Shown: piece by piece, positions 1 through 8,303 of the stretch
Position numbering within the stretch: the first letter of the stretch is position 1
How the letters are laid out: each line of letters begins with the position of its first letter
IMG/VR virus record: IMGVR_UViG_3300032092_000004
Location: 62,001 to 126,000 of that record
Direction: 5' to 3' (one strand)
Length of the DNA: 64,000 nucleotides
Source of the DNA: a virus
Translations under genes and position numbers: made by a program
Notes under the pieces: generated by a model
Database searches by the model: none
Told to the model about the DNA's origin: nothing
Seen by the model: the letters and a program-made list of their open reading frames with translations, nothing else

Positions 1-71
1 CCTGTATCACAAGTGTAAATATCAAAAGGTGAAGAACCGCTTAAACCTGTAATTGTTATTTGTGTTGGCAT
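1..71 (-). CDS. N-terminal fragment of a probable virion protein, cut by the window edge
   Basis: A minus-strand ATG at 69-71 opens a frame of about 23 codons that runs off the start of the window. The visible peptide begins MPTQITITGLSGSSPFDI and is rich in Thr, Ser and Gly, as in many phage tail or fibre proteins; that reading is inference from composition. Seven bases upstream lies the motif proposed here as the late promoter, which supports both the start and a late, structural role. The rest of the gene is not visible, so no family can be named. Confidence 0.5.
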   Translation of the reverse strand, partial: MPTQITITGLSGSSPFDIYTCDT

Positions 72-77
72 ATCAAC

Positions 78-86
78 AATAAATAT
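78..86 (-). promoter_or_regulatory. putative late promoter motif ATATTTATT
   Basis: On the minus strand ATATTTATT lies 6 nt before the ATG at 71. It is one of about 20 copies of the same motif placed just upstream of start codons in this window. The promoter role is inferred from that placement. Confidence 0.45.
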
Positions 87-146
87 AAAAGAACATGAAA
101 GTTTGTGTAGTTGATGTATTGAAAGTTTATTATTATATTATAGGGG

Positions 147-1046
147 ATGGAAGAAAATGAAGCGTTAGTTGAGTTATTGGAAGAAGTTCTTGGTGATCAC
201 GGACTTCACTATCCTAATCGTGGTCAAATTTCTTTTAATTGTCCTGTTTGTGATGATGGGAGAAATAAACATAATTTGGAAGTTAACTACATAGATAATG
301 TTTATAAATGTTGGGCATGTGGGGATAGTGAAAATACACACGGACCTTTGGGTAGAATATTCGACAAGTATGGGAATAGAAAACAGAAAAAACTATATAA
401 CGTCTTCAAACCCGAAACAGTTGTAAAAAGAGAAAAAAAGAAAAAAACTCTTAAACTTCCTGAAAGTTTTACCCTATTCAAAGACTCAAGTACGGTTTAT
501 CCAGTTAGACGACAAGCAATGAATTATCTTAAAAGTCGTGGGATTACAGACGAGATGATAGAAAAGTTTGGGATTGGATTTTGTGATAAAGGGGATCATG
601 CTGGTAGAATTGTTATTCCGTCTTACGATAAAAAGGGTGAGTTGAATTATTATATTGCAAGAAGTTGGAACCCGATGTCACGAGCTAAGTATAAAAACCC
701 TGAGGCTGAAAAAGACAAAATTATATTTTGGGAAAATTTAATTGATTGGAAAAAAGACATTTATTTAGTTGAAGGAGCTTTTGACGGATTATTTTTAGAT
801 AACCCAATACCAATGCTTGGAAAACATATGTCTGAACTTTTGTTTGAAACAATTTATAAAAACGCTAAGGCTAATGTAATTATTTGTTTGGATGGTGACG
901 CTTGGCAAAACGCGGTTAAACTTTATCACGAATTAAATGGTGGTGAGTTATATCAAAAAATAAAAATACTCAAACTTCCTATGGATCAGGATGTTTGTGA
1001 TCTCAAGGGTCAGATTGATCCTTATTATGTAATAATTAAAGACTAA
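147..1046 (+). CDS. DNA primase (CHC2 zinc finger + TOPRIM)
   Basis: Synthesises RNA primers for lagging-strand phage DNA replication. The 299-residue protein has an N-terminal CHC2-type zinc finger with ligand pairs C32-P-V-C35 and C55-W-A-C58, a basic linker, and a TOPRIM catalytic core with V208-E209-G210 and D249-G250-D251 as metal-binding acidic motifs. This is the DnaG-like domain order, and the length is close to phage primases such as T4 gp61. No helicase domain is fused. The stop codon overlaps the start of the nuclease gene at 1046, so the two are probably translated together. A replicative helicase is not visible nearby. Confidence 0.88.
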   Translation: MEENEALVELLEEVLGDHGLHYPNRGQISFNCPVCDDGRNKHNLEVNYIDNVYKCWACGDSENTHGPLGRIFDKYGNRKQKKLYNVFKPETVVKREKKKKTLKLPESFTLFKDSSTVYPVRRQAMNYLKSRGITDEMIEKFGIGFCDKGDHAGRIVIPSYDKKGELNYYIARSWNPMSRAKYKNPEAEKDKIIFWENLIDWKKDIYLVEGAFDGLFLDNPIPMLGKHMSELLFETIYKNAKANVIICLDGDAWQNAVKLYHELNGGELYQKIKILKLPMDQDVCDLKGQIDPYYVIIKD

Positions 1047-1909
1047 TGGATTTAAAAAAAATAGCGGAAGAGATTAGAGAAATCATATCCCAAAAACAAA
1101 AAGACTTTCAATTAACCTTTGAGGAAGAAAGTCACAAATACACAATGTTGGATAAAGAAGGTAACTTACGATCAGACTTCCCTTCGGTATCCAAAGTCAT
1201 GAAAATATTTTACGACGACTTCCCAACAGAACAAGCTGCATATAACAAAGCGGGGGGCGATCCTGATGAAGCCGAAAGATTAATGGAAGAGTGGGCCGAA
1301 GCCGGTAGAAAATCAACAAACTTAGGATCTCGTTGTCACTTCTTCTTAGAGGAACATACACTCAAAGAATTTGGTATTGATAAAGTAGTTCGCCAACCAT
1401 TATTTGATTGTGATGCCGAGCAGATTATTAAAAGTGATACAATGATTATGGCTGGTAAGTATTACATTGAACTACTTAAAGAGAGAGGATGTGAACTGAT
1501 TGATACTGAGATGGTTTTAGGTCATCCTGAATTAGAATACACTGGACAACCAGATAAGGTATGGTTAGTAATTGGAACAAATGGTAACATTGGTATTTTA
1601 ATAACGGATTGGAAATCAAACAAACCAAAGAACTTTGCGGTTACCCGTTATACTAAAAAAATGAAAAAACCATTTGAAGATTTACCTGATAATGCTTTAG
1701 GTCACTACAACACTCAATTACCTTTTTATGGTAAATTACTTCTAAAAATGTTAGAGGGTACTAAATATGAAAACATACAACTATTAGGGTGTATTATAGT
1801 TTTAATTACTGATGATAGAGAGTACCACGAATATCGAGTATCTAAAAAAACTATGAACACAATCTTAGATATGGATATAAAACAATATTTGACTAAACTT
1901 AAGAAATAA
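1046..1909 (+). CDS. PD-(D/E)XK nuclease, RecB/Cas4-like
   Basis: Predicted metal-dependent DNA exonuclease of 287 residues. The superfamily signature is visible: T-G-Q-P-D170 (motif II acid), D188-W-K190 (the (D/E)xK motif) and a downstream Q-L-P-F-Y segment equivalent to the QxxxY motif of RecB-family nucleases. A conserved His near residue 100 (SRCHFFLEE) may be the extra catalytic His of this group. It overlaps the primase stop codon by one base and precedes the gp47/gp46-like genes, so a role in replication-linked recombination or host DNA breakdown fits. The precise substrate cannot be read from sequence. Confidence 0.75.
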   Translation: MDLKKIAEEIREIISQKQKDFQLTFEEESHKYTMLDKEGNLRSDFPSVSKVMKIFYDDFPTEQAAYNKAGGDPDEAERLMEEWAEAGRKSTNLGSRCHFFLEEHTLKEFGIDKVVRQPLFDCDAEQIIKSDTMIMAGKYYIELLKERGCELIDTEMVLGHPELEYTGQPDKVWLVIGTNGNIGILITDWKSNKPKNFAVTRYTKKMKKPFEDLPDNALGHYNTQLPFYGKLLLKMLEGTKYENIQLLGCIIVLITDDREYHEYRVSKKTMNTILDMDIKQYLTKLKK

Positions 1910-1922
1910 ACTATTATTGGAT

Positions 1923-2015
1923 ATGACATTAACAATTACACCCACTTGGGTAACAACAACTAGTTGGGACCAATTATTACCTATTAAAATAAAAATAAAC
2001 TATATTATAAAATAA
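1923..2015 (+). CDS. possible 30-residue peptide or gene remnant
   Basis: An ATG 11 bases after the nuclease stop opens 30 codons (begins MTLTITPTWVTTTSWDQ) ending in TAA three bases before the next gene. The Thr/Trp-rich opening resembles phage virion-protein sequence, and the tail is Lys/Ile-rich low complexity, as if coding sense decays. It may be a remnant of a longer gene or a chance ORF. No domain is recognised. Confidence 0.2.
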   Translation: MTLTITPTWVTTTSWDQLLPIKIKINYIIK

Positions 2016-2017
2016 AA

Positions 2018-2233
2018 ATGGACGATATTATCAAACCAAAGATTGATCTTAGACAACAACAGACAATCAAATGCGAAAAATGTGAGTCAAAATTCTTCAA
2101 AGAAGTAACAATGTTGAAGAAAGTACCTAAATTATTAACAGGAAGTCATGAGGACACTATTGTGCCATTCCCAACTTATATGTGTAATGAGTGTGGTAAC
2201 GTTAATGATGACTTTGAATTATTTATTGACTAA
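2018..2233 (+). CDS. small zinc-ribbon protein
   Basis: A 71-residue protein with two CxxC pairs, C-E-K-C near residue 19 and C-N-E-C near residue 56, separated by about 36 residues and followed by an acidic tail. This is the layout of a zinc ribbon. Small zinc ribbons next to replication genes can bind DNA or partner proteins, but no specific family is recognised here. The gene is spaced 3 bp from the next one and shares its transcription unit. Confidence 0.6.
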   Translation: MDDIIKPKIDLRQQQTIKCEKCESKFFKEVTMLKKVPKLLTGSHEDTIVPFPTYMCNECGNVNDDFELFID

Positions 2234-2236
2234 AAT

Positions 2237-2482
2237 ATGACACACAAAGAATTTTATATTTGGTTAGACGGTTTTATGACCAACAGAGATTGGGTTGTTA
2301 TCAAACAAGTGGATATTGAAACCATCCAAGAAAAAATGAAAGAGGTTAAAGAAGATTATAAGATTGGTATTGCGGAACCATATAGAATTCCAATTCCTGT
2401 AAATCCATTTCCTGTAAAAGATGATCCTTACAGTCCACCATACGAAGTATATTGCGGAGACAAAACACAATTAAATGATTAA
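2237..2482 (+). CDS. hypothetical protein
   Basis: An 81-residue protein with no recognised domain. The N-terminal half is helical and charged, and the C-terminal half is rich in Pro, Asp and Tyr (PIPVNPFPVKDDPYSPPYE), probably extended. Its end overlaps the start of the gp47-like gene by 8 bp, which implies coupled translation within the recombination operon. Confidence 0.65.
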   Translation: MTHKEFYIWLDGFMTNRDWVVIKQVDIETIQEKMKEVKEDYKIGIAEPYRIPIPVNPFPVKDDPYSPPYEVYCGDKTQLND

Positions 2483-3254
2483 GAAACTAATACACTTTTC
2501 AGATTTGCATATCCGTCTTTTTAAAGACCACGATTTGTATAAATCAATTTTGGAAACTGCCATTAAACAATGGATAGAGTTAGAACCTGATCGTATTGTA
2601 TTCACTGGAGACTTAGTTCATTCCAAAAACCAAATGACACCTGAGCTTATTGAGATGGTTAGATGGTTATTAACAGAATGTTCGTTTATTGCGAAAACTA
2701 TCATAATTCCTGGTAATCACGACTTTTTGGTAAACAACACAGAAAGATTGGATGCTCTAACACCGATTATAAGTTCACTTAATAGTAAAAACATTGACTA
2801 TTATAAAGACAGGGGTGTGTATGAGGATGAGAACATAAGTTGGTGTGTGTATTCACAATATCAAGGAAATATTCCGCCTGACATTACCGAATCAAAAGGT
2901 AAAAGAATTGGTTTATTTCACGGACCAATTCAGGGAATGAAAACGGATCTTGGTTTTGACTTTGGTGAAGAGGCTTATGATGTTGAAAAGTTTGATGGAC
3001 TCGAAACTGTTTTGTGTGGGGACATTCATAAAAGACAAGAGTTCAAATTCAAAACAGGTAAAGGTTATATGATTGGAAGTCCGATACAACAAAACATAGG
3101 AGAAAGTATTGGAAGACATGGGTATGGAATATATGATGTTGATACAAAAGAATATTCGTATGTTGATCTACCAAACCCAAAACCATTTTTAAAGTTCTCC
3201 ATAAAGTCATTTGAAGATATTGAAAATGGAACCGAAAAACTCCAAAATATTTAG
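2475..3254 (+). CDS. gp47/SbcD/Mre11-like recombination nuclease subunit
   Basis: Calcineurin-like metallophosphoesterase of the Mre11/SbcD/T4 gp47 type, which partners the Rad50-like ATPase at 4534 to process DNA ends. Metal-binding motifs are intact: D10-L-H12, G45-D46, G80-N-H-D83, plus downstream FHGP and CGDIHKR. At 259 residues it is shorter than T4 gp47 (339): the nuclease core is present but most of the C-terminal capping and partner-binding region is missing. The 3' end overlaps the next gene by 29 bp. Loss of the tail could be natural in this lineage. Confidence 0.85.
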   Translation: MIKKLIHFSDLHIRLFKDHDLYKSILETAIKQWIELEPDRIVFTGDLVHSKNQMTPELIEMVRWLLTECSFIAKTIIIPGNHDFLVNNTERLDALTPIISSLNSKNIDYYKDRGVYEDENISWCVYSQYQGNIPPDITESKGKRIGLFHGPIQGMKTDLGFDFGEEAYDVEKFDGLETVLCGDIHKRQEFKFKTGKGYMIGSPIQQNIGESIGRHGYGIYDVDTKEYSYVDLPNPKPFLKFSIKSFEDIENGTEKLQNI

Positions 3255-3885
3255 TAAGGAAATGATGCAGACGGTGTCTGCATTCTGTGAATCCAAAGAA
3301 ATAAAGGATATCGATAACTTCATATACCTATGTTTCAAGCAAGGTTTTGATATTAGGAAGTACGGTCTTTTGGGAAAAACACTTAATGAAGGTGAAAAAC
3401 ACTTAAAAACGGGTGGAACTCAAGAAAAATGGGTGGAAATTGAGGTAATAAAAGAAATACGGGTGGAAGTTCCTGTTGAAGTTATCAAGGAGGTTGAGAA
3501 AATAATCTATACCTCTGACGATACCCAAGTAAATAAACTGTTGTTAAAAATAGAACAGTTAAACGGGGAAATTTCGATTAAGACTTCCGAAATTGACAGA
3601 ATTAGACAAGAATTTTCTACTAAAACTGAAGAAATGGAAAATATTTTCCAAAATAGAATGTCTAAAAAGGATGAAGAATTAGACGAACTTAGACATAATT
3701 TAGACATTCTCGTAACAAATGATAAGGCAAAAATGTTACAAGAAACACTCCAAAACTTGAGAAGTGAGTTACAACAAAAGAACGAACAAATAAGAGAATT
3801 GGAAAAAATAAACCGAGAACTTCTTAATGGTAGTCAAAATCAAGCTTACCTTTTGAGGGGATCAAACTTAAATAGACGAGTATGA
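3226..3885 (+). CDS. coiled-coil protein with a VPVEVIKEVEKI segment
   Basis: A 219-residue protein of unknown function. I use the ATG at 3226 rather than an upstream TTG at 3211. Residues 1-55 are globular, about 70-90 carry alternating Val/Glu sequence (VEVPVEVIKEVEKI), and about 95-205 form a long, Gln/Glu/Lys-rich coiled coil. It sits between the two recombination nuclease subunits, so a structural or tethering role in that complex is possible but only inferred. The same VPVEVIKEVEKI string recurs in the membrane protein at 8499. Confidence 0.65.
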   Translation: MEPKNSKIFSKEMMQTVSAFCESKEIKDIDNFIYLCFKQGFDIRKYGLLGKTLNEGEKHLKTGGTQEKWVEIEVIKEIRVEVPVEVIKEVEKIIYTSDDTQVNKLLLKIEQLNGEISIKTSEIDRIRQEFSTKTEEMENIFQNRMSKKDEELDELRHNLDILVTNDKAKMLQETLQNLRSELQQKNEQIRELEKINRELLNGSQNQAYLLRGSNLNRRV

Positions 3886-4235
3886 TAGTTTTAATGTGGA
3901 TGATCGCAGCTTACGGTATGACCAATATTTTGGTTTACGGATCAATCTTTAACGGATTAAGAAATTGGATCCATAACAACGCACAACCAAACGTGAGTTG
4001 GTTTTTTAGACCAGTATTTGAATTCATTTCAAGTTTAATAAAATGTGTTTTATGTACATCAACATGGGTGGGATTCTTCTTATCCTTAACATTGTTTGCA
4101 CCTTGGCACGAAATAATTGGACTTAACAAATATATTTCTATATTTTTTGATGGAATGTTGTCTGCAGGTGCTGTATGGGCAATTAATAGTGTAATCGAAT
4201 GGTTCGAAGAAAATAGACCAAATAATAATAATTAA
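3882..4235 (+). CDS. small membrane protein with CxxCxxxW motif
   Basis: A 117-residue protein with about three hydrophobic segments (residues 3-22, 60-75, 85-105). The motif C-V-L-C-T-S-T-W-V-G-F-F recalls small phage and Bacillus membrane proteins with a CxxCxxxWxG signature (DUF1360-like); I hold that link loosely. ATG overlaps the previous TGA. Its role is unknown. Confidence 0.55.
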   Translation: MIVLMWMIAAYGMTNILVYGSIFNGLRNWIHNNAQPNVSWFFRPVFEFISSLIKCVLCTSTWVGFFLSLTLFAPWHEIIGLNKYISIFFDGMLSAGAVWAINSVIEWFEENRPNNNN

Positions 4236-4246
4236 CAAAAAGTAAA

Positions 4247-4531
4247 ATGGGAAAAGCGGCAAAAGAACACAGAAAGAAAGTTGCAAAACGAAATGTAAAA
4301 ATTAAACAAGAAAAGGCTGGTATGCAAAAAGCTTTTGATTTATTATTACAAGAACAATTGGAAAAATTAAAAAATGATGAAATGACCGCAACGGTTGGAG
4401 ATCAAGAAGTTAAAATGGAAATTGTTGAAGATAAAATAGTTGACCACGGATTTAGATTTACACCAAACGAAGAAGAGTCCGCAAAAATCAACAAAGAATT
4501 TGAAGAAGTAACGACAGAAGATGAAAAATAA
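4247..4531 (+). CDS. hypothetical charged protein
   Basis: A 94-residue soluble protein with a strongly basic N-terminus (residues 1-30, many Lys/Arg) and a strongly acidic C-terminus. No domain is recognised. It lies two bases before the gp46-like gene, so it is likely cotranslated with the recombination ATPase. Polar charge of this kind suits a small nucleic-acid or protein adaptor, but this is conjecture. Confidence 0.55.
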   Translation: MGKAAKEHRKKVAKRNVKIKQEKAGMQKAFDLLLQEQLEKLKNDEMTATVGDQEVKMEIVEDKIVDHGFRFTPNEEESAKINKEFEEVTTEDEK

Positions 4532-4533
4532 TA

Positions 4534-6906
4534 ATGGATCTTTTTAATCCACCAAAATTATACAATTACGAAATTATGATAAAAGATTTGGACTTTTCTA
4601 TGTTTGAAAACCCAATTATACAAGTTGTATGGGAAGATTTACCAGAAAACTTTACACAAGATAAACTTAAAAGTGTAAAACATTACTTCTCAAAAAAGTA
4701 TAACACAACCAACGTTAATGTCTTAACAAAGGCAAAAAACGTTGAAACTGAAATAACACAAAGTATTGATGTGTCGGTAAATATTAACGATGCTCAATAC
4801 CAACTTGAACTAATTACCAATTATCTAAAGTCAAAAGGACATGAAGATAAGAGTGAAGATGTATTGGCTATTAATAAAATGGTTGAAAATAGAATGTCTG
4901 GTGATGAAGAAAACCAAGCACAATTTAAAAAGTGGTATATTCGAAACATTGAGTTCTCAAACTTTTTATCATATGGTGAAAATCAAAGATTGGACTTTGA
5001 TAAGTTAAATGGAATTGTGGTGGTTGAGTCTGATCCACCAAACTTTGGGGGGAAAACGGTTCTTACCGTTGACCTCCTAATGTTTTTATTCTTTAATGAA
5101 ACAACAAAGACAACCAAAGCCGAGGAGATATTTAATCGATTTTCAAACAAAGATAAAGTTCACGTTAAGGGTGAAATTACTATCGATGGTGAGGATTACG
5201 TTATTATAAGAAACATTGAAAGAAAGTTATCTAAAAAAGGTGATTGGAACGTTAAAACAGAATTGGACTTCTTCAAAAAATTATCGGACGGTACCTTATT
5301 AAATTTTACTGGAGAACAAAGAAGAGAAACGGAAGCCTTCATTAAGAATTCAATTGGAACTAAAGAGGACTTCTTAATGACAATTCTAACAACAGGATCA
5401 AATCTTGAAGAGCTGTTAGAGTCAAAACCAACGGCACGAGGTCAGGTCTTGTCTCGTTTTATGGGACTTGAGTTTTTGAAAAGAAAAGAAGAAGTTGCAA
5501 AAGAAATCTATTCGGAGTTTTCAAAACAAAAGATTTCCAACATTTATTCATCAGAACAATTAAAAAGTGATATTGAAACACATCAAAACTCAATTTCTGA
5601 ATTACAAAATCAAATTAAGGAAAGTAAAGAAAAATTAGTTGAGGTTGATGATGCAATAACAAAAGGTAAAACATATCGTGATGATATGTTAAAGAAAAAA
5701 CACACAAACATTGATCAAGAATTGAGTTTGTTAAACCCTGAAAAAACCAAAGATGAAATTAAAGAAATTGAACGTGAGAAATCGGGATATCTTACAAAAA
5801 TATCCGAAATCAAAGTTGTTGAACCTTCTAAATTCTATGAAGAAGACATCCACGACAAGGTTAAAGAGGAGATCGGATTACTTTACAAAGATATCGTACA
5901 AGTTGATACAGAAATTGCGTCAATCAATAAACTAAAGTCTTCAGTTGAAGGTGGGATCAAATGTGAACACTGTGGAATTGAGTTGATGAACGCGGCAATT
6001 ACTAATGCAAAAATTGCAGAACTTGACGGATATACCCAACAGAAAACTCAAAAAGATGGGTTAATGCAGGAATTAACCATCAAAGAACAAAGTTTTGTAC
6101 AACTCAAAAAAGAGTTTGATGAATATGAGAAAAACAAGTTGGTTAAAGAAAAGTATGAGATTTCGGTTGAAAGTTGTGACCTTAAGATTGGTTCGTTAAA
6201 TGACAAGATCAAAAGGTGGGAGGAAATCCAAGATAAAATCCAAGAAAATCAAAAAATTGAATCTCAGTTAATAAAGGCCGATGTGAGATTAGATGAGTTG
6301 GAAAATCAAAGAAGAACAATTAATAATTCAATCACAACAAACGAGGGATCAATCAAATCTATCGAAGAAAAGATTGATACCAACCAAAAGAAAATTGTTA
6401 CAATTAAAGAGGAAGAAGAGAAGGAAAAGATATATAAGATCTACTTGGAACTTTACGGTAAGAATGGAATATCAAAAATGATTATGAAAACAATGATGCC
6501 ACTAATCAATTCTGAATTACAAAGATTGATGGAAGATTCATGTTATTTCAAATTGGAAATTCGTATTAATGACAAGAATGAGGTTGAATTTATCATGACT
6601 GACAATGCAACTGGTGTTGAAAAATTAATGACTTCAGGATCAGGTTTTGAAAAAACAATTTCTTCTTTGGCTTTGAGATCGGTCCTTACTAAAATTGCAA
6701 GTTTACCTAAACCAAATCTTGTTGTTCTTGATGAGGTGTTTGGAAAAATTGCCAATGACAACTTAGAGATGGTTTATGAATTCTTCACAAAAATTAAAGA
6801 TTATTTTGAAAAGATTTTTGTAATAAGTCACAACTCAATAGTGTCAACTTGGGGTGATCATGTTGTAAAAATTAAGAAGGAAAACAATTTGTCAAAAGTT
6901 TTATAG
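4534..6906 (+). CDS. gp46/SbcC/Rad50-like recombination ATPase
   Basis: SMC-like ATPase that works with the gp47-like nuclease in end resection and recombination-dependent replication. The N-terminal ATPase half begins near residue 130 with the FSNFLSYG element typical of gp46/Rad50. The P-loop is N170-F-G-G-K174-T175. Two long coiled-coil arms flank a zinc hook, C477-E-H-C480. The C-terminal half has signature SGSGFEK and Walker B L-V-V-L-D733-E734, then ISHN. The P-loop lacks the usual first Gly (Pro-Pro-Asn-Phe-Gly-Gly-Lys-Thr). A roughly 130-residue N-terminal extension precedes the ATPase fold, longer than in T4 gp46. Confidence 0.88.
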   Translation: MDLFNPPKLYNYEIMIKDLDFSMFENPIIQVVWEDLPENFTQDKLKSVKHYFSKKYNTTNVNVLTKAKNVETEITQSIDVSVNINDAQYQLELITNYLKSKGHEDKSEDVLAINKMVENRMSGDEENQAQFKKWYIRNIEFSNFLSYGENQRLDFDKLNGIVVVESDPPNFGGKTVLTVDLLMFLFFNETTKTTKAEEIFNRFSNKDKVHVKGEITIDGEDYVIIRNIERKLSKKGDWNVKTELDFFKKLSDGTLLNFTGEQRRETEAFIKNSIGTKEDFLMTILTTGSNLEELLESKPTARGQVLSRFMGLEFLKRKEEVAKEIYSEFSKQKISNIYSSEQLKSDIETHQNSISELQNQIKESKEKLVEVDDAITKGKTYRDDMLKKKHTNIDQELSLLNPEKTKDEIKEIEREKSGYLTKISEIKVVEPSKFYEEDIHDKVKEEIGLLYKDIVQVDTEIASINKLKSSVEGGIKCEHCGIELMNAAITNAKIAELDGYTQQKTQKDGLMQELTIKEQSFVQLKKEFDEYEKNKLVKEKYEISVESCDLKIGSLNDKIKRWEEIQDKIQENQKIESQLIKADVRLDELENQRRTINNSITTNEGSIKSIEEKIDTNQKKIVTIKEEEEKEKIYKIYLELYGKNGISKMIMKTMMPLINSELQRLMEDSCYFKLEIRINDKNEVEFIMTDNATGVEKLMTSGSGFEKTISSLALRSVLTKIASLPKPNLVVLDEVFGKIANDNLEMVYEFFTKIKDYFEKIFVISHNSIVSTWGDHVVKIKKENNLSKVL

Positions 6907-6936
6907 GATTTTTAAAACTAATTAGAATTTTATCAG

Positions 6937-6944
6937 TATATTTG
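6937..6944 (+). promoter_or_regulatory. Bacteroidota-type -7 box TATATTTG
   Basis: TATATTTG matches the TAnnTTTG -7 element of Bacteroidota housekeeping promoters and lies 21 nt before the ATG at 6966. No convincing -33 TTTG is evident. Confidence 0.55.
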
Positions 6945-6965
6945 TAGAACAATTAAAACACACAA

Positions 6966-7490
6966 ATGAACTACTTACTTTTTGTTTATTATAATTCTGA
7001 GGTAGAAAACTCAGAAGAAAAAACACAAGAAATCGGAACACAACTTGCAGAACACATGACTAGTGGTCAGGTTAAATTTATGTATGGTGATCAACACGCA
7101 ATCTTTCATTTTGGGTGTAAAAGTGATTTCCAAGACGTATCTGATGTGGTATTTTTTATTTCCGAAGAAATACCGGGATTTGAATACCTTTTAACAAAAA
7201 AGGGTAGAGATTACAGTTCAAACTTTGATGAAGACAACCTTGGGCACTTAATGTCGTTAAAGAACACCACACCGAAGAAACATAAACCTGCAGCACCAAA
7301 GTTAAGAACAAACGATATTAAAGATGGAGAACCATTTTTGGATCTATCAAAACTTTTTTTAAATTTAAAAAGAAAAGAGGTTTGTAACCTAACGTTAGAT
7401 GAGTTATTGGATAAGATCGGTAACGAAGGTATCGAGTCATTGTCAGACTTAGAAAGACAAAAATTAGACGAATATTCAAAATCATTTTAA
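6966..7490 (+). CDS. hypothetical protein with DUF6576-like C-terminal tail
   Basis: A 174-residue protein. The first 90 residues look like a compact alpha/beta domain without a recognised family. A linker rich in Lys/Pro follows, and the last 35 residues (LTLDELLDKIGNEGIESL and on) resemble the short helical LDxILDKIxxxGxxSLTxxE segment found at the end of some Bacteroidota rhomboid proteins; no rhomboid domain is present. It has its own host-like promoter and is directly followed by the sigma factor gene, 9 bp away, so it may be an early regulator. That role is inference. Confidence 0.55.
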   Translation: MNYLLFVYYNSEVENSEEKTQEIGTQLAEHMTSGQVKFMYGDQHAIFHFGCKSDFQDVSDVVFFISEEIPGFEYLLTKKGRDYSSNFDEDNLGHLMSLKNTTPKKHKPAAPKLRTNDIKDGEPFLDLSKLFLNLKRKEVCNLTLDELLDKIGNEGIESLSDLERQKLDEYSKSF

Positions 7491-7499
7491 CAAACATAT

Positions 7500-8300
7500 A
7501 TGAAGGACAAAAACACAAGTGCCCCTATCAATCAGGACGAAATTTACCACTACCTTAAAGACATTAGAAAAATTAAGGTAATGACCGCAGAACGCGAACG
7601 TCATTTGGCAACACGAATGAAATCTAATGATCTAACGTTGATTGAAAAACAACAAATCGAACAAGAGTTGTTAACAGGAAATCTACGTTTTGTGATAACC
7701 GTGGCAAAACAATACCAAAATCAAGGTTTAGATTTATCGGATCTTATCGCTGAAGGTAATTTTGGTTTGATGAAAGCGATTAAGAACTTTGATTGGAATA
7801 AAGATTTACGATTTATTTCTTATGCTGTTTGGTGGGTCAAACAATCGATTATCCAATCTTTGAACGATAATTCAAGAACAATCCGACTACCGGTGAATGT
7901 TGTTCAGGATTTACAAAAAGCCAAAAAAGAATTGGAACAAACGGGCAAAAAACTTGATGATAAATTCCAAACTTTACCATCTATTATAGATTTGGATATG
8001 AATATCAATGAAGACGGTGATACTCTAATAGATATGATTGAGAATAAAGATGCTGTTGCACCTGACGCTAGTTTTTACACAAAAGACATATTAAAAGATA
8101 AGTTGATGAGACTTTTAGATGTTTTGGATGAAAGAGAAAAAGTCATTGTTGGGGATTATTTTGGGTTAACAGGAACACCAAGAACGTTGGAAGATATTGG
8201 ATCTGATTTTGGTTTAACTAAAGAACGTGTTCGTCAGATTAAAGAAAAGGCTCTTCGTAGACTTAGAAATGATTCTTCAGAGTTATTTGATTATTTATAA
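7500..8300 (+). CDS. RpoD-like sigma-70 family factor
   Basis: A 266-residue sigma factor. Region 1.2 (IYHYLKDIRKIKVMTAERE), region 2 (GNLRFVITVAKQYQNQGLDL, then DLIAEGNFGLMKAIKNFDW and WWVKQSIIQ) and region 4 with a helix-turn-helix (TLEDIGSDFGLTKERVRQIK) are all clear. Region 3 is reduced. It most resembles the short primary sigma of Bacteroidota, unlike the divergent T4 gp55. It could redirect host RNA polymerase to the TATTTAT motifs found upstream of late-type genes here; that pairing is inferred. Its last codons contain a copy of that motif, placed to drive the structured RNA downstream. Confidence 0.9.
   Translation: MKDKNTSAPINQDEIYHYLKDIRKIKVMTAERERHLATRMKSNDLTLIEKQQIEQELLTGNLRFVITVAKQYQNQGLDLSDLIAEGNFGLMKAIKNFDWNKDLRFISYAVWWVKQSIIQSLNDNSRTIRLPVNVVQDLQKAKKELEQTGKKLDDKFQTLPSIIDLDMNINEDGDTLIDMIENKDAVAPDASFYTKDILKDKLMRLLDVLDEREKVIVGDYFGLTGTPRTLEDIGSDFGLTKERVRQIKEKALRRLRNDSSELFDYL
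8291..8299 (+). promoter_or_regulatory. putative late promoter motif TTATTTATA at the end of the sigma gene
   Basis: The motif lies in the last codons of the sigma gene, 4 nt before the first base of the structured RNA region. There is no downstream start codon at the usual distance, so it may drive a non-coding transcript. Confidence 0.4.
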
Positions 8301-8303
8301 AAT

